A stretch of 64,000 bases of DNA from Candidula unifasciata (GCA_905116865.2 CAJHNH020006902.1:516849-580848); one strand, 5' to 3'; shown: positions 9,383 to 20,689, counted from the stretch's first letter. Notes: a model not told the origin generated them from the sequence alone. Program-made: numbers and translations.

Positions 9383-10430
9383 TCTAGAAAAAAAACAGAA
9401 ACTTACATACAACAATCTATAGAAGAAAAGAAGAAACTTACATACATCAATCTATAGAAGAAAAAAAAAACTTACATACATCAATCTATAGATAAAAAAG
9501 AAACTTACATACATCAATCTATAGATAAAAAAGAAACTTACATACATCAATCTATAGAAGAAAAAAAAAAAGAAAAAAAAACTTACTTACTTACATACAT
9601 CAATTACATAGATAAAAAGAAAAAAAAAAAAAACTTACATACATTACATACATCAAAGAAAAAAAGAAAACTCAACAACAATCTAAAAAAAAAAAAACTT
9701 ACATACATCAATCTATAAAGAAGAAAAAAAAAACTTAATTCAACTATAGAAGAAAAAAAGAAACTTACATACAACAATCTATAGAAGAAAAAAAAAAGAA
9801 ACTTACATACATCAATCTATAGAAGAAAAAAAAAACTTACATACATCAATCTATAGATAAAAAAGAAACTTACATACATCAATCTATGGAAGAAAAAAAA
9901 ACTTACATACATCAATCTATAGATAAAAAAGAAACTTACATACATCAATCTATAGAAGAAAAAAAAAACTTACATACATCAATCTATAGATAAAAAAGAA
10001 ACTTACATACATCAATCTATAGAAGAAAAAAAACTTACTTACATTACATCAATCTATAGATAGATAAAAAAAAAATACATCAATTACATACATCAACAAT
10101 CTATAGATAAAAAAAACATACTCTACATACATCAATCTATAGAAGAAAAAAAAACTTACATACATCAATCTATAGATAAAAAAAGAAACTTACATATAGA
10201 AGAAAAAAAGAAACTTACATACATCAATCTATAGAAGAAAAAAAGAAACTTACATACATCAATCTATAGAAGAAAAAAAGAAACTTACATACATCAATCT
10301 ATAGAAGAAAAAAAGAAACTTACATACAACAATCTATAGAAGAAAAAAAAAGAAACTTACATACATCAATCTATAGAAGAAAAAAAGAAACTTACATACA
10401 TCAATCTATAGAAGAAAAAAAGAAACTTAT
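9383..10430 (-). repeat. ~34-bp A/T-rich array upstream of the 858-codon ORF, splice-site-like
   Basis: About thirty units of roughly 33-36 bp. On the ORF's strand each reads ATTGATGTATGTAAGT then a long T tract and TTCTTCTATAG. Every unit therefore contains a GTATGT/GTAAGT donor-like site and a polypyrimidine-AG acceptor-like site. The last copy runs into TTTTTTTCTAG followed by ATCGGACAT, 31 nt before the ATG, the best candidate for a real acceptor. The array would be an intron of this transcription unit, if it is transcribed. Confidence 0.75.
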
Positions 10431-10985
10431 GGTGTCGCCGTTACCGGTGACCTAATTATAAATTCTTTAGAGGTTAAACGGGGCATCTGGGATCTGCTTT
10501 GTTGGTCTGCCGTCCAGACTGAGATTTATCAATCTCAGGAGAGTTCGGTAAACATTTAGACAGCATCTCGTGGGGACAAACTGATCAGTCGATCGATTTC
10601 CCTGGCAATTCAATTTTTTGGTGCAAACCTATCAAGTCTGTCCCGGCAAAACATACCAAAACATGGGGCATAAGAAATGTTTACTAATTTGTAGTTACTA
10701 CTAACCAGATGTATTTACCAAGTTATCAGTTACTTGAACGATGTTGGACGATTGAAGGAAATAACTCGAAACTTTGCTTGTTCACTTTCAATATGACGTA
10801 TTCCAATATGTCGGCTTACAGATCCGGCGGGGAAATATATGTGTTGTAGGTGTGCAGTGCGCGGGTGTGTCACATGACTTCAGGTGCACTTATAGAGTTG
10901 GGAACTATACACCCCTAAGTACAAGTGGATTAAAGACTGTTTTCACAAGCGGCGCATCGGAAAGATGACATCATTCACTTTTTTA
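10429..10985 (-). repeat. Upstream segment, copy 1 (duplicate of 12249-13075)
   Basis: Starts TGGTGTCGCCGTTAC and shares with 12249-13075 the blocks GAGGTTAAAC(G/A)GGG, CAGCATCTCGTGG, ACAAACTGATCA, CGATCGATTT, ACCAGATGTATTTAC, CGAAACTTTGCTT and TTTTTTAATGGA. It lies immediately upstream of the array and the 858-codon ORF, so it may carry a 5' exon and promoter. No ORF or family is recognised. Confidence 0.7.
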
Positions 10986-10994
10986 ATGGACCAG

Positions 10995-11090
10995 ATAGAT
11001 CGATATCACGCCGGCCGCATTACTTCTTTGGACATTTCTTCCCTGGTACCCATTTTAGGCTAGGTCGACCTATGGAACCTAACCCTTTTA
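10995..11090 (-). repeat. SINE-A fragment
   Basis: Contains ATCACGCCGGCCGC and CCTGGTACCCA with GGTCGACCT, matching the central part of the reversed tRNA-derived SINE at 61640-61920. The tRNA-like head is absent. Confidence 0.65.
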
Positions 11091-11629
11091 TCACAGTATT
11101 CAGGCAAAGACTTAAATGTCTGGCGAAATCAAAACACGGTGTGCTTTAAGCAAATCAGGCCCTGTCAAAATTAACACTCCTTTTGGCAAATATTTGGGTT
11201 CATCTGGATAAAGATTCATATTAGTGCGTGCAGAACAAGTCTATTTTAACCAGTGTAGAGTTTCCATACTGAGGGTACCCGCTGTCAATTGGTTAACTAC
11301 TCGTCTTGACTACGTCCTTCTTTTTCTCCCCTAGTGTCGCCCACAGCCCCCAGACACTCCCACCCTCATCATTCTCTCCAGGTAGGAAAGGGGTTTTCAT
11401 TTTCTTTCTATGAGCTTGTTACCGAGTGCCACAGGCGATAGATAACACCTGCATTGTGCAGACACAGTAACCCCCCCCCCCCCCCCCCCCCCGCCACTCC
11501 CTTTCCCAATGCGGGCGCTCCAGGCAACATATCTGCCTGCTCGTTCTCAAACACACCTACACATCCGTGCAAAATATCAGAGGGACTTTAACCGTCTGAG
11601 ACCTTTGGATTGATGCGAAGAAAAAGTAG
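11091..11629. other. Non-coding stretch with a poly-C tract
   Basis: Nothing recognisable apart from an uninterrupted C run at 11470-11492 ending in CGCC. No coding potential was seen on either strand. Confidence 0.5.
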
Positions 11630-11940
11630 AAGATGAAGAAGAGAGGGGGAAGAAGAGGAAGAAGAGGAGGAAGAAGAAGAAGAGGAGGAAGAGGAGAAAG
11701 AAGAAAAAGTAGAAGAGGAAGAGGAAGAAAAAGAGGAGGAAGAAGAGGAGGAAGAGGAGAAAGAAGAAAAAGTAGAAGAAGAAGAGGAGGAAGAAGAGGA
11801 AGAAAAAGAAGAGGAAGAAGAAGAAGAAAAGGAATAAAGAAGAAGAAGAGGAATAAAGAGGAAGAAGAGGAATAAAGAAAAAGAAGAGGAAGAAGAGGAA
11901 AAAGAAGAAGAAGAAAAAGAAGAAGAAGAAGAGGTTGCAA
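11630..11940 (+). repeat. Polypurine (GAA/GAG)n tract
   Basis: About 300 bp of GAA, GAG, GGA and AAA triplets with almost no pyrimidines on the plus strand. It stays open on both strands (Arg/Lys/Glu or Leu/Phe/Pro translations), and those ORFs are artefacts. Such long purine mirror-like tracts can adopt triplex structure; that is general knowledge, not shown here. Confidence 0.9.
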
Positions 11941-12248
11941 AATCAAGGATGAGGGTGAAAGGAAGAAGGTGTTGGGGAAGAGGATGACTGGGATGAAGAG
12001 TAGAAAGATGCGGAGAAGAAAAGGAAGATGACGATGATAATGATAATGGTGGTGGATGAATGTCGTGACCAACCTAATATATTTGAATCACCCATGATAA
12101 TTTGCTGTTTATCTAGAAGTATGTGGACGACTTAAATGACGTAAAACCATACAGAATATTTTCATGTGACACGCACTGGAGCACCGTAGAGTAACAAGTA
12201 CGCTCTCAGGGCATTATCCTACCCGTGCGGAACTGCAGGTGAACCCCT

Positions 12249-13075
12249 TGTGGTGTCGCCGTTACAGGTGTCCTAATTGTAACTTCGTTTGAGGTTAAAC
12301 AGGGTATCAGGGATCTGCCATGTTTGTTTGCCGTCTAAACTGAGATCTGTCAGTCTCAGGATGGTGGGGTCAACATTTGGGCAGCATCTCGTGGAGACAA
12401 ACTGATCAAACGATCGATTTTCCCGCCAATTCATATTTATATTTTTGGTGCAACCATGTCATATCCGCCCCGGCATAAAATACCAAACAGATTATTTCAC
12501 AAAACACGGGGAATGATAATTATTACTTAAATATAAGTTGTAGTTACTACTTACCAGATGTATTTACAAAGTTAGCAGTAACTTGAACAGGTTTTGGCCG
12601 ATCGAAGGAGATACGTCGAAACTTTGCTTTTTCAAACTGTAAAATCCAGCAGGAATAGTCTGTTTGCTCAGCAAAAAATATGTTGACTGTAAAACTAGTA
12701 AAACCAGACTGTCAGATTTAGATACAGTAATTTTTACACCAGTAATATTGATGGTGATAATGTTGAGTAGAATGAGATACACAAGCGAAGTGAATTAAAT
12801 AGTATAAATTGGTTGGTGTAAATGAACACGATTTCATATGGCAGTTTCTTGGAAGCGGCATACAGACCCGGCTTCAAAACATGTGTCGCAAATAAGTGTG
12901 CAGCGAATGGATGTGTGTGCAGCGAATGGATGTGTGTGCAGCGAATGGATTTGTTTGCAGCGAACGGGTGTGTGTCACACGACTTTAAGGTATGGAATAA
13001 GTACAAGCAAATTAAAGACCCTTTTCACAACAGGCGCATCAAGAATATAACCGAAGACTCCATTTTTTAATGGAT
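12249..13075 (-). repeat. Upstream segment, copy 2, with insertion and short array
   Basis: Homologous to 10429-10985 (same blocks in the same order), but longer. About 200 bp (12640-12840) are extra, and an 18-19-bp motif GCAGCGAATGGATGTGTGT is repeated about four times at 12895-12975. Both copies have a simple-sequence tract on their low-coordinate side. No ORF associated with this copy was found. Confidence 0.7.
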
Positions 13076-13099
13076 CAGAATGTTGAATGTTGAATTAAG

Positions 13100-13760
13100 A
13101 ATCGAAATCACAGCACTCGGGACACTCCCATAAGTGCTCCGTCACCATCTCTGGCAGCAAACGAAGAGTTAAAATTCCGATGGTACCAGTATCTGTCTGA
13201 TTGTATATCCGTCTCGCCTTTCTCCCTGAGTGTCGAGCGTCGGCCAGATCCCCTTGTAACTACTTGCAGTGTCATTATCCCCAGACCGTAATGATATATC
13301 AGTTCCTCGGCACTGTTCACTCGCTCTCAAAGAGGATATCATATGCCAGGCTTTGTTGCGCCAAGCGACGTCCATTTGCCTCCGATATAAACTCCCATGC
13401 ACTTCGTCTTCCCCTCAACACAGAGCCATCTGTGTATACAATCACATCACTTGGGCAGGAATTGTCATGAATCATTTGTTGAACTTATGCAGCACCAGCT
13501 GGCCAGTCCCTGCACTCACGTCTGAAAGTGATAAGAAACCTTACACAAATCTGAGACCTGATCGGACACTTTGACCTATTTCCTCGCCTCACCTAAATTT
13601 ATCAAGCCTGCACACATGTCCACCTGTGTCTTTAGCAAGCGCCATCCAAGACTTTCCTTTTTTCAGTCTGTGAACCTTAACTCTATCCAGGGCTTCATGC
13701 AGGAGGTGTTTCTTGTCCGCAGCTACTCTGAGATATGACTTTGCTTGCAGAAGGAGTGGA
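13100..13760 (-). pseudogene. LINE thumb-RNase H-Cys tail pseudogene
   Basis: Read on the minus strand: AKSYLRVAADKKHLLHEALD, VHRLKKGKSWMALAKDT, then after a frameshift DVIVYTDGSVLRGRRSAWEF (the first RNase H strand with its catalytic Asp), and after more frame breaks VTRGSGRRSTLREKG and TEHLWECPECCDF, a Cys-rich tail. Parts of the RNase H core are deleted: the segment with the catalytic Glu and second Asp is not seen. It is the clearest full-order reference for the family that gave rise to the 858-codon ORF, the copy at 17796 and the fragment at 37845. Confidence 0.8.
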
Positions 13761-13839
13761 ATTAAGTAGCCGATAGTGAAGAAGAAATAAGGAAGGAAGA
13801 GGAAGAAGAAAATAAGGAGACGATGAATACGAAGAGTGA

Positions 13840-14135
13840 AGAGATAATATTCTTCTTCTTCTTCGCGTTCATCGGTTGTAAACTCCGACGGAAAAGTTCT
13901 GGTTGATCGTCTACTTCTGGGCTTTAGTTCTGTTCCACAAATTGAGTGTTGCGTGTACATTCTTTTCAAAGTTCTGACTCATTTGTATGTAGACTTTTGG
14001 TTCCTTGCCTCCCAGGCAGATGCACTCCGACTTCGAAGGAAGCTACCAATTAGACGACTCTTACGACATGCTTTTGGGTAGGCAGTGGATCTATTCTTGT
14101 GACCCCGGAAGCCACACGGGGGTGAAGAGTTGATG
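13840..14135 (-). repeat. Repeat C copy
   Basis: Begins with a CTT run and CGCGTTCATCGG, then GTAAACTCCGACGGAAAAG, CAGATGCACTCCGACTTC, TTACGACATGCTTTTGGG and CACACGGGG. It is a nearly full reversed copy. Confidence 0.75.
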
Positions 14136-14640
14136 ATCTTGATTATTATGATAAGAATGAAGAGAGGACAAGAAATACGAAGATGAAGAAGAAGAGGATA
14201 ATGAGGAAGAGTAGAAGAAGTAAAAGTAGAAGCCCCTTCGGCATAATTTTTTTAACTTAGAAATTCTATTAAGTGGTGAAAGGAGGGGGTGGTGCGGGTA
14301 CTGGCTAAGCTCCCACTTGTTTCCTAATTTATAGGGGCGTGGTTGGGGGAGCTAAAGGAATCTGAGCTCCCACCACCCATTCAGAAAAAAAAAGCATAGC
14401 TGATAGGACGTGGGTCTATTCTTGTTGAGGGCGTGCGTGGAGTGTGAGGTTTGGCTCAGGCCCCAACACCCTATTTTGTGAATTTAAGGTCTGGACGGGG
14501 GCAGAGCTCGCCACAGTTTTTGCCTAGAAAATTTTTAAGGTTGTCCTGGGTACCTCAGTAGCTCTTTTAATGTTTTCTTTGTGACGACGCACCTGCATGT
14601 CAGTAGAAACTCATTTTTTAAAACGCTTGACGAGCAGCTT
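14136..14640. other. Unassigned intergenic stretch
   Basis: Purine-rich start, then mixed sequence with G runs. I see no ORF, repeat family or RNA gene that I can support. Confidence 0.4.
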
Positions 14641-14848
14641 TCTACCCGGGTTGCCAGATAAAAAAAAAAACTTCTTTTTTATGCCACTACAAAAAAAAAA
14701 AAAAAAAACTCCAGAAAACGCCAAATAAAATGTAACATTGCACCCACTTCACATCAAAAGCTCTAGAATGAATTCTTCACTGTCATCCTCACTGGAACAA
14801 ATTGAAGACATTGTAAACCTTTTCAGATGTAAAATCTTTAATTATTTT

Positions 14849-16133
14849 CTAAGATGGGGTGAAGTCTTTGCAACATTTGTTTGATATCAATAGTTCTGCT
14901 TTAATTCTCACAACTGCATTAAAAAAATCCAGTTGTATTTTGTTTCTTGCTTTTGATTTAAATGAAGTAACAAGAGATAATATTCTCTCAACTACAGCAT
15001 TGCTAACGGGCATTGTTAAGCAAGTAGGGGCGAAAGTGGCCAACTCTTTAAATACCTGGTGTCGAAATACGCCTATCTAAAAATCTTTACTGTTTGTAAG
15101 AAGTCCATCCTTCTTAAGTGTAGCTTTGTCTTTCCAGACAACAGTCAGTTTTCTGTACTGTTCTTCTATTACATTGATGTTGTTTTCTGCCAGGTGTAAA
15201 AATTGTAGCTCTGAAAACTGTGTCCTTGATATTTGATTTAAAACTGCCAAAGGGCTCAATTATGACAGATTTTGAAATATATTCTCTGTGGAAAGTCTAC
15301 ACGTAATTTGATTGAGAGCTTCCTCTAGCACAGACATGCATCTTTCATTAACATTGTTTATTTCTATCTGAACTTCAGTCCTGTTATTCTTCTGTAGGAA
15401 CGCATTACATTCCGTTAGGAATTTAATACCAAAGTCAACGTGATAAATATTTGTTTTTCCGCTCATTGGCGTCTCACAGTCTGTTCTTAAGACTTTTCTG
15501 GTGCATGGACAATTCTTGGTGTAGTTTATGTGGATCAGCTTTTGTTTGTTGAAAAAGATTGCTTAGTTTTTCAAATTCTTGTACAATTAGTGTCTCAAAC
15601 ACAAAGTACAAATAATTATTGTTGGTCTAACAGCCTTTCCTTTAACAGTCTTACTTTATATTTTGTGTCAAACGTTGTCTGGGCTAAGTTCGCACATGTG
15701 AAATAAGCTTGCAAGTCTTCCCAGTTCACCGACATATTGAACATAATCTTTCCACGCACAAGCCACCTAGTAGATGACAGTTTCTCAAATGGAAGAGGAG
15801 CAGTTTGTGCTTATTCAAACTCCGTAGATGTGTTCATCACTCTAAACAGTTCTTTACAGGCTTCTCGTCCTAAATCATTATGGCGTAACCACTGAGGTAT
15901 TTCTGACAGTAAGAAAACAATATTTGATGGCAGCTTGGCCACTGCACTACAATTAGCTGCAGAGTGCTAGTGAATGGCAGACACATCTGAGCTGTACACA
16001 AAAAGGAGACACATCTTTAATTCTAGACCATAGAGATCTTTTGAGCCATGGGTTTGTTTTCTCCCAATTACTATTATACTTGCGATTGCTGTCATACATA
16101 AGATGCTTTCCATTTTTTAGATGACGTGGCCAT
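14849..16133 (-). pseudogene. hAT transposase pseudogene
   Basis: The start is the ATG at 16133 in ACCAATGGCC, reading MATSSKKWKASYV then a stop. With frame changes the rest reads NSNWEKTNPWLKRS (N-terminal zinc-finger neighbourhood), LPSNIVFLLSEIPQWLRHND, PLPFEKLSSTRWLVRGK (the 'RW' block of hAT catalytic regions), WEDLQAYFTCANLAQ, MSGKTNIYHVDFGIKFL, and at the C-terminus LPVSN-like MPVSNAVVERILSLV with FNAVVRIKAELL, the hAT dimerisation domain. About 430 codons remain where intact hATs usually have about 600. Several stops and frameshifts make it inactive. Confidence 0.85.
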
Positions 16134-16139
16134 TGGTAA

Positions 16140-17372
16140 AAGTAATAAAATCTATAATAGATAAAACTAGGTCTATATTACCTGTTTTTTCTATCATCAT
16201 TGGTAAATAATAAAATCTATAATAGATAAAACTAGGTCTATATTACCTTTTTTTTCTATCCTCATTGGTAAATAATAAAATCTATAATAGATAAAACTAG
16301 GTCTATATTACCTCTTTTTTTCTATCCTCATTGGTAAATAATAAAATCTATAATAGATAAAACTAGGTCTATATTACCTTTTTTTTCTATCCTCATTGGT
16401 AAATAATAAAATCTATAATAGATAAAACTAGGTCTATATTACCTCTTTTTTCTATCCTCATTGGTAAATAATAAAATCTATAATAGATAAAACTAGGTCT
16501 ATATTACCTCTTTTTTCTATCCTCATTGGTAAATAAAATCTATAAAATAAAACTAGGTCTATATTACCTCTTTTTTTTATCCTCATTGGTAAATAATAAA
16601 TCTATAATAGATAAAACTAGGTCTATATTCTTTTTTCTACCTTTTTTTTATAACAGATAAAACTAGGTCTCCTCATTGGTAAATCTATAATAAAACCTAT
16701 AATAAAAGATAAAACTAGGTCTATATATCCTCATTGGTAAATCTCTATTTTCTCTATCCTCATTGGTAAATAATAAAATCTATAATAGATAAAACTAGGT
16801 CTATATTACCTCTTTTTTCTATCCTCATTGGTAAATAATAAAATCTATAATAGATAAAACTAGGTCTGTATTACCTCTTTGTTTTATCCTCATTGGTAAA
16901 TAATAAAATCTATAATAGATAAAACTAGGTCTGTATTACCTCTTTTTTCTATCCTCATTGGTAAATAATAAAATCTATAACAGATAATAAAACTAGGTCT
17001 ATATTACCTCTTTTTTTCTATCCTCATTGGTAAATAATAAAATCTATAACAGGTAAATAAAAAATCTAGGTCTAGGTCTATATTACCTCTTTTTTCTATC
17101 CTCATTGGTAAATAATAAAATCTATAACAGATAAAACTAGGTCTATATTACCTCTTTTTTCTATCCTCATTGGTAAATAATAAAATCTATAACAGATAAA
17201 ACTAGGTCTATATTACCTTTTTTTTCTATCCTCATTGGTAAATAATAAAATCTATAACAGATAAAACTAGGTCTATATTACCTCTTTTTTCTATCCTCAT
17301 TGGTAAATAATAAAATCTATAACAGATAAAACTAGGTCTATATTACCTCTTTTTTTTCTATCCTCAAGTATT
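16140..17372 (-). repeat. 65-bp minisatellite built on the hAT transposase 5' exon boundary
   Basis: About eighteen units of roughly 65 bp with some degenerate units at 16600-16740. On the transposase strand each reads TTTTATCTATTATAG, ATTTTATTATTTACCAATG, AGGATAGAAAAAAGAG and GTAATATAG. Each therefore has an acceptor-like site, an ATG in ACCAATG context and a donor-like site. The real 5' end of the transposase at 16151-16131 has the same acceptor and ACCAATG, so the array copies that junction. Confidence 0.8.
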
Positions 17373-17795
17373 TTTTTAACAGTCTAAATCACTTGTATCA
17401 GTGATGGGTTTTGGTTTTATATCCCGCATTTATTCTAGCAAATTAACACAAATTACTGAGGGCTTTGGTTTATCGCAGTCACGATCCGTTTAGGAAGACA
17501 ACAACATATCATACAATAAGAGATGGCGCGAATCTCCGTTAGTCTGTACCAGGACATCACAACAAAGACAAACTGAAATAAAGATGTTAACTGTGTGCCT
17601 ACACTGTTTTTTTTAAATCTGCGTGTTTTTGACGGAGGAACCATGAAGAAAATGTGATCACGTCTTGTTTAGAAAAGCCAGAAAAAACTCAGACACGCCA
17701 AAATACGCCAGCTTATTGTCTTAAGCCAGCTCAATTTTAAATACGCCAAATTTGTTGGATGTGGCGTCAAAAAAGCCATTATTGCAACTCTGGTT

Positions 17796-18480
17796 TAGCG
17801 CTTATCGGTGACAAGACAGGTGTGCTGATCTTTACAGACGGGTCCCTTATACAAGGACATAAGAGTGCATAGGCATTTACAGCTCGCTCTTCAGGCGGAA
17901 GAGTTCAAGAAGCCAGCGGTGCCTTCTCTATGACCACCAGCATCATGACAATGGAGGTGATGGAGGTAACAAAAGCTTGCATGTGGCTAGAGTCACAGGA
18001 CTATTCCCGCGTGCTGGGTGATTCTTTTAGTATGATCCAGCGGGTCAAGGCAGGCCGGTTACGCAGACAGAGGTTTGAGTCATTGCAAAACTCTCCTGTG
18101 TTCGCAGTTACCTTCATATGTATCCCGGTTCACGCAGGTGTTGTTGGTAATGAAAGAGTTGATAGACTGGCAGGTGACGCATTAACTGAAGATGGCCAGC
18201 CCATGGATCACGCAGACATTGTCAATGCCCTTAAAGAGATAGGGCGTTTCGATGATTTTTTAAAGCAACTTGTCCACATCACTGCTAGGAATACGAGAAT
18301 TGGCAGAAAAGATCGGCACGGTCAAGCATGAGAAGCACACCGGACGCACACGATCTCTTATCAACCAGCATAGGAATGGCACTAATAACCGTGGGAGCTG
18401 ATGAATATGTTGAGAGGGGAATCTGAGCATCTGTGGATGTGTCCGGAGTGCTGTAAAGATAATCCAGCTCATAACCCATA
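17796..18480 (+). pseudogene. LINE RNase H and Cys tail pseudogene
   Basis: Reads TGVLIFTDGSLIQGHKSA, a stop, AFTARSSG, then SGAFSMTTSIMTMEVMEVTK (Glu helix), YSRVLGDSFSMIQRVKAGR, FICIPVHAGVVGNERVDRLA and DHADIVNALKEIGR, followed after frame breaks by LWMCPECCKDN. The catalytic Asp/Glu residues are mostly recognisable. It is one of at least four copies of this element family and abuts the right end of the hAT element. Confidence 0.85.
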
Positions 18481-18799
18481 ACTCAGCTCTGAGAAGGAAG
18501 CAGTTAATATAAAATTACTGGCTTCAGACCGCACTCAGTCATGATCATCCGGCATGTGACACTTTTAACACCAATACCAAAAAGTTTAAGGGGGGGGGGT
18601 GCCAGTAAGAAACATTCTTAGGCCAGCAGTTAAATGTTAAAATGCTGTAGTAGAAATGAAACTAGTAAAGATCTAGCAAGAACACTCGAACTAAGTAAAA
18701 GTTATAAACCTCAGATACAAGCACTGGAATTGAAATCACCGTATGTAGACAGGAGCCTGGCAAAACGGAATTAAAAAAAAAACAATGATCCACTTCAAG

Positions 18800-18916
18800 T
18801 AAGCACCATAACAGAGGAGCATATTAGAATCACTGAAATTGATAACCTGATAATATACGGATGGATCCAAAAATGAGAAAGGAGAAGTAAGAACAAGTGT
18901 GTATATTGCCTAATGG

Positions 18917-18968
<52 letters not shown>

Positions 18969-19190
18969 TCGTATACAATCACAGATCATACGTAAGTGTT
19001 CACAGCCGAATTAGTCTGCATAATGAAAGCTTTGGAGATAGCAGCAGAAAATCCCCCCTTGAAACTAACAATAAGGAAAGATCCACTTGCAAACCATTCA
19101 CATGGATGTAGATCAGACGTTAAAGACAAGATATTAACACTAACCACACAACTTAGGAACAACGGATGCCTGATCACCGTAGTGTAAGCG
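18800..19190 (+). pseudogene. RNase H remnant split by a (CA)n tract
   Basis: Before the tract the frame reads LIIYGWIQK, equivalent to the IYTDGSK strand with the aspartate lost. After it comes FTAELVCIMKALEIAAENPP, the helix with the catalytic Glu. A 48-bp CA microsatellite at 18919-18966 lies between them. A different RNase H subtype from the 17796 copy. Confidence 0.7.
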
Positions 19191-19514
19191 GGCTACGACG
19201 AATTTAAATTGATTTTAGTTTTACGACGAACACCTTGATTTAATTTGTGAAAAATACCTGGCCACTGTGCATGAAAAGGACCGGACAGGAAAACCCGGTC
19301 TCATTTTGGCTTTCTGGACTGAACCCGCAGGAGACTGTGTGGCTATGTCCGGTTAGCCTGGCTCGTTGATGATGGTGGTGGTGGTACGTTTTTCTATAGT
19401 TAGCTCTGAATTTTCTTTAGTAGTTAAACTGTGTAGAGATATATCAGTGTTATCATCGCTGGGAGATATTTTATTTTATTAGTGAAGTGCTTGGCACGTG
19501 AATGACTGTCAATG

Positions 19515-19518
<4 letters not shown>

Positions 19519-19562
<44 letters not shown>
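19519..19562 (+). repeat. (GT)n microsatellite
   Basis: An uninterrupted GT run of about 42 bp in non-coding sequence. Confidence 0.95.
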
Positions 19563-19563
<1 letters not shown>

Positions 19564-19584
19564 CAGCACTTAGTATTATCTTAT

Positions 19585-19770
19585 GTTCAGTAAAATAAGC
19601 AGATGTTGAATGTGGTAATCATAGTTACGGTTGTTTTGATTCAGATTAGGATTTGTGGTTAGTGTGCCTAGTTTACTGTTACTGCTATCTAGACTGTAAA
19701 CAAATGATATCATGTCTGGGCTAGAATATATCTGTTACTAGTCCCCGCCTAACGAACTCTTTTTCTTTAT
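19585..19770 (+). repeat. Interspersed repeat fragment, partner of 66-350
   Basis: Shares GTTAGTGTG, CTAGTTTACTG and CCCGCCTAACGAACT-like blocks with the start of the window. It follows an RNase H remnant, suggesting the 3' untranslated end of a retroelement. Confidence 0.5.
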
Positions 19771-19967
19771 TTTTCTTGGAAACAGGGCTTTCAGCGAATA
19801 AAGGCATAGAAGGTAATGATTGGTTTTGCAAAAAAAAGGCTCCAGCAGCCATAATATAATAGAAACAGAAAAACTGAGGGGGGAGTCAAATCAAACGGTA
19901 TATTTCAGGAATGGATGGATGAATGGATGTCTAACAGTGTTCAGCCAGCACGGAAGTGATTCGGCTT

Positions 19968-20226
19968 TTTTGGTATCATTGTATCATCATATCATTGTAT
20001 CATTGTATCATTGTATCATTGTATCATTGTATCATTGTATCATTGTATCATTGTATCATTGTATCATTGTATCATTGTATCATTGTAACATTGTATCATT
20101 GTATCATTGTATCATTGTAACATTGTATCATTGTATCATTGTATCATTGTATCATTGTATCATTGACTTTGAATTGTAACATTGTATCATTGTATCATTG
20201 TATCATTGTATCATTGTATCATTGTA
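19968..20226 (+). repeat. 8-bp satellite (GTATCATT)n
   Basis: About thirty copies of GTATCATT with occasional GTAACATT variants and one interruption (GACTTTGAATT) near 20165-20175. The SLYHCIIV-type ORFs across it are artefacts. Confidence 0.95.
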
Positions 20227-20339
20227 GCAAGGTTCTGGTGAAAACGCCCGTCATGCTCACCACTAACCATGCTTCAGTTATTGGGGAAGAAATCAGAGTG
20301 GTAATGCAGAAAGTGGATCTTTACAGGCATATTGCAGCC

Positions 20340-20480
20340 AAGAAACTTACTCCGACTTTGAAGGAAACAACCCACTTTAGTTGCCTCCTATGACATGCTT
20401 TTGGGTGTGGGGACAGTATGTCTATTCTCCCCTCTGCCCCCCACCACCCCTGGTGGACTCCAGAACCTACATGGGGAATC
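20340..20480 (-). repeat. Repeat C fragment
   Basis: Contains ACTCCGACTTTGAAGGAA, ATGACATGCTTTTGGG and CTACATGGGG in the order of a reversed repeat C. Confidence 0.6.
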
Positions 20481-20484
20481 TGAA

Positions 20485-20660
20485 CCGAACTGAACTGAAC
20501 TGAACTGAACTGAACTGAACTGAAACGACAAAAGAAACTGAATGAACCGATAAATTGTTTATCCACAATTGTTTATAAATGAACACATGAACCGAACTGA
20601 ACTGAACCGAACTGAACTGAACTGAACCGAACTGAACTGAGCTGAACTGAACCGACTAGA
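20485..20660 (+). repeat. (TGAAC)n pentamer tracts
   Basis: Two runs of TGAAC/CGAAC pentamers (20485-20522 and 20588-20655) flank a segment with TAAATTGTTTATC that is repeated again at 20770-20810. Confidence 0.85.
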
Positions 20661-20689
20661 AACAATGCATAAATAAACTTACAGAAATT

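Larger units (their letters stand above)
14645..17795 (-). mobile_element. hAT-superfamily DNA transposon, decayed
   Basis: The boundaries are inferred from imperfect terminal inverted repeats. The left end reads CCGGGTTGCCAGATAAA and the reversed right end reads CCAGAGTTGCAATAATGG, a relaxed version of the CAGGGTTGCCA type common in animal hATs. The interior holds a broken hAT transposase on the minus strand and a 65-bp minisatellite. The right end (GCCAGCTCAATTT, AATACGCCAAATTTGT) recurs at 29690-29797, showing a second family member. I could not identify a convincing 8-bp target-site duplication. Confidence 0.65.

Noticed and set aside
11557..12072. 171-codon Leu/Phe/Pro-rich minus-strand ORF
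   Set aside because: Translation of a polypurine/polypyrimidine tract.
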